Below, one piece after another: positions 57,842 through 64,000 of a stretch of DNA of 64,000 nt. The position numbers and the translations under genes were made by a program. The DNA comes from Diphasiastrum complanatum. Its lineage: Eukaryota > Streptophyta > Lycopodiopsida > Lycopodiales > Lycopodiaceae. The notes beneath the pieces were generated by a model. The model searched no databases. It was given only the letters and a program-made list of their open reading frames with translations, and was not told where the DNA came from. Within the stretch, counting starts at the first letter, position 1, and the number at the start of each line of letters is the position of its first letter. The DNA lies in NCBI GenBank assembly GCA_029204225.1, contig MU831926.1:1-64000 (forward strand). Direction: 5' to 3'.

Positions 57842-59065
57842 ATGCTTCTTGGAGATGTTCATCTTTGTTCTAACTTGGCTAGTGTTGAGGATAATGATGG
57901 TGTTTCAAAGGTTCTTCATGGCAAGTGCAAGCATGCAAAAGGTAAGGAAAGATCTAACTTCATCAATGGAGGTGAAGGTTCTTCCTTGGAAAAGATTGTT
58001 GTTAATGATTTCTTTGATCATATGGAAAAAGATGTTGCTAGGTGCATTCATGAAGAGGATGGTTCTTCTACATTATTTTGTTATGATTCCAAGAAAGTCA
58101 TTTTTCCAGCAAGTGGAGTCACATGTCTTCATAAAGAGAGTAGATCAAATGGTTCTATCAAGAGACTTGGTGAGGGAGATAGTCACAAGTCAAGAAGAAG
58201 AGAAGTACGTGAAGAGTTCAAAGTAGGATGTACTTTGAATGATGTCATTGTGAATGATAGTGAGGAGGAATCATTATCATGCGAGTCATTATCTAAAACA
58301 TTGAGTAGAAGTTCTTGTTTGAAAAAAGAGAGTACTTCAATCATCCTTATGTTGAAGGTACTAATCATTTTTTTCATGGCTTCTAATGTCTTTGAGGTTT
58401 CTACTTCTTATGATGCAATCATTAAGAGGGAGTCTTATGAAGGAAAGAGCAATGAAAGATTGGTTCTTGGGAAGATCCAAGGCATGGATCTCACATCTTT
58501 TCATCAACTCAAAGGATTCTATGATTGTGAATTGATCACTCATGATCGAGATGGCAAAAGGTTGGTTGGAGAAGACTACATGGAGCAAATGGAGAGGCAA
58601 TTTCTTCAAGGCAAGGGAGATCTCATTGGTGAGCTTATTGAGGTTTGTTATGGACTCAAGAGGGCTGGATTTATTAGGTTTGATACTCATCTTCACCTAC
58701 TCTACTTCATGTTGGATGGAAAGTTTGGAATCTATCTTTTGATTTATGATGGTGACATTGGTGACATTGTTTTCACTAACCTTTGTGGAAATCCGAGATC
58801 TAGGATTGATGAGTTCTTGTTGGATCTAGATCATATATTTGAGAGGGAGTATTTCCAGAGGTTCAGGTCTGAAGATATTCATATCTTTGATATCTTTGAT
58901 GATCAAGAGAAAGGTAAGCAAGTGGAAGCGACACACTTTGCTTTACTCACATGTTTTGGAGAATTCTCTTGTGTAGATGATGCTATGCAAGTGGATATTG
59001 GTTCTCATGGTTTTCATAAAGGAAAAGCAAGTAATAGATCTGGAAAACAAAGTTTGTTCAATTAG
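57842..59065 (+). CDS. Long ORF resembling copia RT without catalytic motif
   Basis: The frame is open from 57791; the first ATG, at 57842, gives 407 aa. The N-terminal half is hydrophilic and unrecognised (DVHLCSNLASVEDNDGVSKV). From about residue 250, VGEDYMEQMERQFLQGKGDL, IEVCYGLKRAGFIRFDTHLH, DGKFGIYLLIYDGDIGDIVF and RIDEFLLDLDHIFE follow the layout of copia RVT_2 (EVYMEQP.GF...G..DLV..L..SLYGLKQA...W...; LLLYVDDM...G). The YVDD position reads YDGD, and most invariant residues are altered while the frame stays open. This looks like a coding relic kept open in a non-autonomous element, or a frame preserved by chance. No LTR pair could be assigned. Confidence 0.5.
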   Translation: MLLGDVHLCSNLASVEDNDGVSKVLHGKCKHAKGKERSNFINGGEGSSLEKIVVNDFFDHMEKDVARCIHEEDGSSTLFCYDSKKVIFPASGVTCLHKESRSNGSIKRLGEGDSHKSRRREVREEFKVGCTLNDVIVNDSEEESLSCESLSKTLSRSSCLKKESTSIILMLKVLIIFFMASNVFEVSTSYDAIIKRESYEGKSNERLVLGKIQGMDLTSFHQLKGFYDCELITHDRDGKRLVGEDYMEQMERQFLQGKGDLIGELIEVCYGLKRAGFIRFDTHLHLLYFMLDGKFGIYLLIYDGDIGDIVFTNLCGNPRSRIDEFLLDLDHIFEREYFQRFRSEDIHIFDIFDDQEKGKQVEATHFALLTCFGEFSCVDDAMQVDIGSHGFHKGKASNRSGKQSLFN

Positions 59066-59084
59066 TCGATTCTTCCAGGCTCCC

Positions 59085-59236
59085 AGAGAGATTGGTAAGT
59101 TGGTTGCCAATCTACAAGTGGTCATTGTACCTTTCGCGGTCTCCACACAAACAGGAGTCACATTTTCTTCACATTGGATGTCCAATTCCCTTGTCAATTT
59201 TTTTGACAAGTAGTTATGTGACGCCCCCAAGTCTAC
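59085..59236 (-). mobile_element. Ty3/gypsy aspartic protease fragment
   Basis: The minus-strand reading TVDLGASHNYLSKKLTRELD, then CVETAKGTMTTCR and ATNLPISLGAW, matches the gypsy protease (D[ST]GA[ST]HNF...; ...LPI.LG..) with Leu in place of the catalytic-motif Ser/Thr. It is cut exactly at 59239 by the permuted copia segment. Confidence 0.7.
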
Positions 59237-59239
59237 CGT

Positions 59240-59551
59240 AGGAAATCCATTAGTTCTTATTGTATTTTCATAGGTGATGGAGCTATATCATGGATGTCAA
59301 AGAAACAAGGACATTACTCTCTATAGGAAGCTAGTTGGTTCACTCATCTATCTAACCATTACTAGACCTGATCTAAGCTATTGTGTTAGAAGATTGAGTC
59401 AATTCATACAAGATCCTAGTGAGAAGCATTGGAAGCTAGGAAGGCAACTTTTGAGGTACATCATTGGAACTCGAGATTTTGGCATATTGTACGAGGGATC
59501 ATCACCTAATCTTTTTGGATTTTCAAATTCGGACTATGTTGGAGATGTAAT
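59240..59551 (+). mobile_element. Circularly permuted copia RT/RNase H segment
   Basis: 59240-59308 (69 nt) equals 61882-61950, and 59309-59551 (243 nt) equals 61635-61877, with no indels and about 94% identity. In the second location the 243-nt block comes first and the 69-nt block second, separated by 4 nt (GGAT). The pieces here are in swapped order and directly joined (AAAGAAACAA|GGACATTAC). It reads KSISSYCIFIGDGAISWMSK followed by LYRKLVGSLIYLTITRPDLS. Confidence 0.9.
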
Positions 59552-59889
59552 ATTAGAGATGGAAGAGCTTAGAGCAATTGTATTTGTATTTTTCTTTTAT
59601 TTCTAGTGAGTCGATCATTGTTGTTGGAATATCAAAGAAATGCAGATGATATCAGATTAGTAGAGCTCTTAAGAAAGAATCAGAAAGAATCAGTATTTGC
59701 AGCAAAAGTGGTGTGCGGGTGTTGGATCAGAAATATGGCAGTTACCAGTAAGATCAAGTTCAAGTTTAATCTGATAATACAATGCGCAAGTAGAGCAGAA
59801 TGTGAAATTTCAGAGAAATAAAGACCAAGAATGGATCTAGATCTAATCTTCAAGAGGTGTTGGAAGCTAGATTACATGATCTACTAATC

Positions 59890-60524
59890 AACCTATGATT
59901 AGATCAATATTTTGGTTAATTGTCAATAAGAGGCCAAAACTCATTTTAGACTTAGAGACAAATTTTTTTAAGTTATATTAGTTTAAAATACATTCAATAA
60001 ACACTTTTGGAAAGTGTGGGAAAGTTGGTAGTCGAGTTTGAGAGAGATTCAAATTTGAACTTTGGGTACATTGAATCTAGACCCAAAAATAGTAGGGTTT
60101 ACATTTTGGAGGGAAAGCCAAGTGGCCAAATAGGGTTTGGAAACTCTATAAAAGGATGTAACTCATGGAGAGACACATCTTCGCTCTTCTATCTCTCATT
60201 TCATCACTATACATGGTTCTCTTTGGGTTCTACTACTCATTGGTGCACTACCTTGGTGTTATCTTGCAATTCTATGTGTAGAATGATCATTTATTGCTAT
60301 TTTCGGTTCCACACGTGTGAAATACAGTAGGGTACTATAATTGTACGTACATCAAACATATTTTATGTTTTGGTTCATGTTTGGTCAATATCTCTTAGAG
60401 TTTGCATCTCATTTTGTATGTAGATGCTGATTTTTCTACATTGGCAGGATTGTTGGTTTGCTCCTTATTGTAACCAAAGATTTGGGACTTGGATTGGATC
60501 TTGAATGATCTGAAATCCTTCACA
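59890..60524 (+). repeat. 5' LTR of internally deleted copia element
   Basis: It ends GATCTGAAATCCTTCACA at 60524. Its 3' part from about 60068 repeats 61974-62444 (CTAGACCCAAAAATAGTAGG, GGCCAAATAGGGTTTGG, ATAAAAGGATGTAACTC). The last holds a TATAAAAGG box at about 60149, the probable element promoter. The left end is uncertain. Confidence 0.75.
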
Positions 60525-60537
60525 GTCTACTTCTAGA

Positions 60538-60807
60538 GTGTTGACTCTAAGAAGGAAAATCTTTTCTTGTTTGCAAAATAATGAAGAAAGTCCAAGTACT
60601 TTTGTTTTGAGGATGAAAGCATTAAATGATGAGTTGGCTTGCATTGATAAGAGCATTAAGGAAGGAGAGCTTGTTCAAGTGATTCTTAATGGATTGCTGG
60701 AAGATCATGCTAACATTGTTCAAAGTATTGCTATTCAAAAGACTTTGCCAAGTTTGATGGATCTTCAAGAGATCTTGATCAATGAGGAATATAGGCTTCA
60801 AGTGTAG
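60538..60807 (+). pseudogene. Copia gag fragment (UBN2)
   Basis: SPSTFVLRMKALNDELACID, GELVQVILNGLLEDHANIVQ and MDLQEILINEEYRLQV match the mid-to-late UBN2 gag domain. It starts 14 nt after the LTR and ends 22 nt before the RT frame. The gag start, zinc knuckle, protease and integrase are all missing. Confidence 0.75.
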
Positions 60808-60828
60808 ATCAAGTAAGAAAGAAGAGGA

Positions 60829-61973
60829 GTGGATCTTGAGTATCAAGCTCTTATGAAGAATGGATCATGGAGATTGGTGGAGTTACCTAAGGACAAGAAA
60901 TCTATTGGATGCAAATGGATCTTCAAGGTGAAGACAAACCAAGATGGATTTATCAACAAGTACAAGGCAAGGTTAGTGGAAAAAGGATATGCCCAACAAC
61001 AAGGGATTGACTATGATGAGACCTTTGCACCCGTGGCAAAGACGGTAAGCATTCGAGTCATCATTTCACTTGCTACACTTTATGGATGGGATATACGGAA
61101 AATGGACATTTCAAATGCATTCTTAAATGGTGACCTTGAGGAGGAAGTGTACATGGATCAGTATGAGAGCTACATTTCATCTACAAAGCCAAATCATGTG
61201 TGTCTACTACAAAAGAGCTTGTGTGGCCATAAGCAAGCACCAAGGAGTTGGTATGCTAAGCTTAATACTTTTTTACTCTCTCAATGCTTTGTTATGAGTG
61301 AGTATGATCATTCACTTTATTAAAGGTTTGCTGGAAATGATGTTACCATCTTGCTAATCTATGTGGATGATATCATCCTGAGTGGTGGAGACAATCAAGA
61401 TGTGGAGGATATTAAGAGTGTTCTTAAGAAGGAGTTTGAGGTGCATGATCTTGGTAATTTGCATTACATTTTGGGAATAGAAGTCATTAGATCTTCTCAA
61501 TCTACTTTCATTTGTCAAGAGAAGTATGCTAATTCTATTCTAGAAAGATTTCATATGGTAGATGCAAAAGCTAGTGATACACCTATGGAGTCTCATGTAA
61601 AGCTAACTATAAGAGGTAATGAAAGATCCTTCGAGGACATTACTCTCTATAGGAAGCTAGTTGGTTCACTCATCTATCTAGCCATTACTAGACTAGATCT
61701 AAGCTATTGTGTTGGAAGATTGAGTCAATTCATGCAAGATCATAGTGAGGAGCATTGGAAGCTAGGAAAGCGAGTTTTGAGGTACATCATTGGAACTCGA
61801 GATTTTGGCACATTGTATGAGGGATCATCACCTAATCTTTTTGAATTTTCAGATTCGGACTATGTTGGAGATGTAATGGATAGGAAATCCATTAGTGCCC
61901 ATTGTATTTTCATAGGTGATGTAGCTATATCATGGATGTCAAAGAAACAAGCCACTATCTCATTGTCATCTAG
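60829..61973 (+). mobile_element. Ty1/copia RT and RNase H, internally deleted element
   Basis: Frame 60829-61323 is the N-terminal RVT_2 (EYQALMKNGSWRLVELPKDK, IGCKWIFKVKTNQDGFINKY, GIDYDETFAPVAK, MDISNAFLNGDLEEEVYMDQ). After a TAA, frame 61351-62025 has the catalytic LLIYVDDIILSGGD, then LHYILGIEV, TPMESHVK and the start of RNase H (SWMSKKQATISLSSR). RNase H breaks off after SLSSR at 61973, where CTAGACCC is shared with the LTR, so a deletion joined RNase H to LTR at this short homology. Only one stop interrupts about 380 codons; the copy is young. Confidence 0.9.
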
Positions 61974-62444
61974 ACCCAAAATAGTAGGGTTAGCATTTTG
62001 GAGGGAAAGCCAAGTGGCCAAATAGGGTTTGGACTTGTTATAAAAGGATGTAACTCGTGGAGAGAGTAATCTTCTCTCTTCTCTATCTCATTTCATGCTT
62101 ATACATGGTTATCTTGGGTTCTACTATCCATTGGTGCACTATACTTGTGATTGCATGCAATTTTATGTGTAGAATGGTCTATATTTGTTATCTTTGGATC
62201 CATATGTGTGAAATATAGTAGCTTGCTGGTTTTGTATGGACAACAATAGTACTTTATCATTTCATTCAAGTTTGATCAAGTTCTATTAGTGTTTGCATCT
62301 CATTTTGTGTGTAGATGCTAATTTTTCTACATTGGTGAGATTGGTAGTGTATTTCTCTTTCTAACCAAAGATCTTTCGAGTGGATTGGATCTAACCAAAG
62401 ATCTTTCAAGTGGATTGGATCTTAATGATCTGAAATCTTTCACA
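61974..62444 (+). repeat. 3' LTR remnant of copia element
   Basis: Repeats the last part of the LTR at 59890-60524 and ends GATCTGAAATCTTTCACA at 62444. Its first 180 or so bases are missing because of the RNase H-LTR deletion. It carries a duplicated phrase ATCTTTC.AGTGGATTGGATC at 62381-62431. Confidence 0.8.
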
Positions 62445-63000
62445 TTCCTTAGGCATCAAAGACAACCATCATCTGATCAGAAATTGAGGAGTCATAGAAG
62501 TTCGTGATCAGAGTGAGTGAACAAGTGTGATCAAACAACAATGAAGTGGATTCAAATCACAACAAGCATTCATCTACTTTATACATAGATAGAAAAGCAT
62601 GCTGCTGCTATATTACACTAAACCACAACAAAATAGCAATTACGACCAGAATGATGACGTAACTGGGAGGTTCAAAATCATTCATCTCATGGACGGAGCA
62701 TCATGTAGAGTGTGCCCAGATGATCCATTTATAGATTTCATCCATGTATTAACTACAACAAATGTTTGTCACCTAATTAGGTAAGCCGTTGTACTTGGAA
62801 GTATTTGGCTTTTGTGACAACTGTACATAGTATATACGGTCAACGAATCAGAGAATGTTGACGCGAACGAGGACGCTCTTACTTCACATTTTACGTGAAG
62901 TGGCTTCTCTCACTTCGCAAATTCTGGGAAGTGCCTGGAATGTTCCTCGCTAAAAATAGATGACTGTTGGGATTTTTCCCTCTTTTTGGGATTTTGCGAA
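62445..63000. other. No recognised gene; one exon-like frame
   Basis: The frame 62599-62784 (MLLLYYTKPQQNSNYDQNDD) holds a CRVCPDD phrase and ends at ATTAG|GTAAGC, which looks like a splice donor. No family was recognised and no partner exon was found, so it is not called as a gene. Confidence 0.25.
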
Positions 63001-63080
63001 AAAGCCGATAGTGCCCTTAAAAATGCAAAGGTTCCCTTAAAAAGCCGATAGTGCTCTTAAAAATGCGAAGGTGTCTTTAA
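63001..63080 (+). repeat. Tandem repeat, 40-bp unit x2
   Basis: AAAGCCGATAGTGCCCTTAA begins at 63001, and AAAGCCGATAGTGCTCTTAA at 63041. The second half of each unit also matches (AAATGCAAAGGTTCCC and AAATGCGAAGGTGTCT). Confidence 0.9.
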
Positions 63081-64000
63081 AACCGTTTAACTTTTGAACT
63101 GCACATAAGTTAACTTCTTCAAAATAGTGGTGTCATCAATGGAGAACGAATCAGTATACCGAGTGACGTAGACTGGATTTTCTCCAAAGAGGTAAGTGCC
63201 ATTTGCAAGCACAATATTGACCTGGGTGAAAAGAAAACTCTTTGCCTAGAGCCTGAGAACCTAGGACTTTGACATTCAAAGGGCCCCAATGGATCTCACC
63301 AAAGAGTTTTCCCATAAAGTATGTAACAACAATAGTGTCAACAAGCAATGCAAGGTAATAATTGAAAATAACAGGGTGAAGTTGGAACGAACGCAGCTTC
63401 AGAGTATCAAAGTGGGATTGTCATATTTGCTACCAAATAGACCACCTGAGCTGGATCAAAGTGAGCAGGGCCGGGTCGGCAGGAGGATGAGCCTGTGCTT
63501 TGCTCCATAATTGTTTGATAAGTGTCTTGAATGCAACAAGGGTGATGGGACTGCGGCTGCTCCTGCACGACAGGCCTGGAGGCAGGAGGCCAAGTCTTCT
63601 GTCGTCGGTGCTTGCCACCATGGCCGTTGAAGAAGGGGACAACAATTCTGAAGGGGGAGGCACGAGGCTTGAATCTTCCATGTCGGGCAAAGAAATGAGG
63701 GTGAAGGCAGGGAGCGAGCAGTATGAAAGCCCACCAGACCAGAGCAAGGATCCAAAGGCGGGAAGGTAGCCACAGAAGGTGGCAAAAAAGAGGGGAGTTG
63801 TGTTGTCTGACAAGAGTTGTTAGAGGGCAGAAACTTGGCTAAGCGCAATGTTTCAGATATTGTAGGAGGCTCCAAAGCAGCAGCGCGATCCAAATCCAAA
63901 GCAGAAAAAGAAGAGCAGAGAACGGATGAAGCAGGAGGATAAGGAGACCATGAGAAGACTCAAAAAGTGTGCAAAGCGTCAAGCTTGCCAACACACGTGC
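63081..64000. other. Unassigned, pyrimidine-rich on the minus strand
   Basis: Two overlapping minus-strand frames, 63899-63456 and 63813-63430, are rich in Ser/Pro/Leu/Cys. They read codon bias similar to the LINE copies (CTTCCT, CTCCTT-rich). This could be a LINE 5' UTR/ORF1 region running in from the right edge, but no DUF4283 or other ORF1 motif is visible, so no call is made. Confidence 0.3.

Noticed and set aside
62599-62784. Exon-like frame ending at a GTAAGC donor
   Set aside because: No recognised domain and no partner exon found; left as a note only.

Overview
The window is nuclear DNA from a land plant. It holds split genes with GT-AG introns, plant-type Ty1/copia and Ty3/gypsy LTR retrotransposons, L1-like LINEs with a zf-RVT tail, long (CT)n/(GA)n microsatellites, and two families typical of plants: ASR and plastidic G6PDH. 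The heavy load of nested, decayed retroelements and the 5 kb intron suggest a large, repeat-rich genome such as a fern, lycophyte or gymnosperm. I cannot name the species from sequence alone.

Three host genes can be supported. (1) A ten-exon plastidic glucose-6-phosphate dehydrogenase gene (+, 11216-19708, about 612 aa). Every exon joins in phase, and intron 4 has been inflated to about 5 kb by nested copia insertions. (2) A single-exon gene for a DUF4408/DUF761-like membrane protein (+, 34197-34931). (3) A two-exon ASR (ABA/WDS domain) gene (-, 50264-49370, about 104 aa), which lies between two oppositely oriented copies of one LINE family.

Layout. 1-5.3 kb: a non-autonomous LTR element with one long frame, inserted into an antisense copia relic that continues to 6.2 kb. 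6.3-7.8 kb: copia LTR/PBS and integrase relics. 9.76 kb: (TC)60. 11.2-19.7 kb: G6PDH. 21.8-27.9 kb: decayed Ty3/gypsy element A (+). 30.3-32.1 kb: two copia 3' ends head to head. 33.1 kb: gypsy gag fragment. 34.2 kb: DUF4408/761 gene. 36.1-36.9 kb: tandem duplication plus a (TC)n/(GA)n inverted pair. 36.9-40.2 kb: copia gag-RNase H chimera and two inverted copies of an unclassified protein family, with a third copy at 45.4 kb. 40.5-41.8 kb: copia RT/RNase H (-). 47.8 kb: gypsy RNase H scrap. 48.2 and 50.9-53.1 kb: inverted LINE pair around ASR. 53.0-57.4 kb: Ty3/gypsy element B (-) with an extra ORF downstream of pol. 57.8-59.1 kb: an open frame shaped like copia RT but without the catalytic motif. 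59.2-59.55 kb: a circularly permuted copia fragment. 59.9-62.4 kb: an internally deleted copia element.

The observations most worth following are the exact circular permutation at 59240-59551, the two long open frames lacking catalytic residues inside LTR-type elements (2561-4345 and 57842-59065), the three-copy unclassified family, and the cluster of TTCNNGAA motifs between pol and the extra ORF of gypsy element B. No CRISPR array, rRNA gene or tRNA gene was seen.
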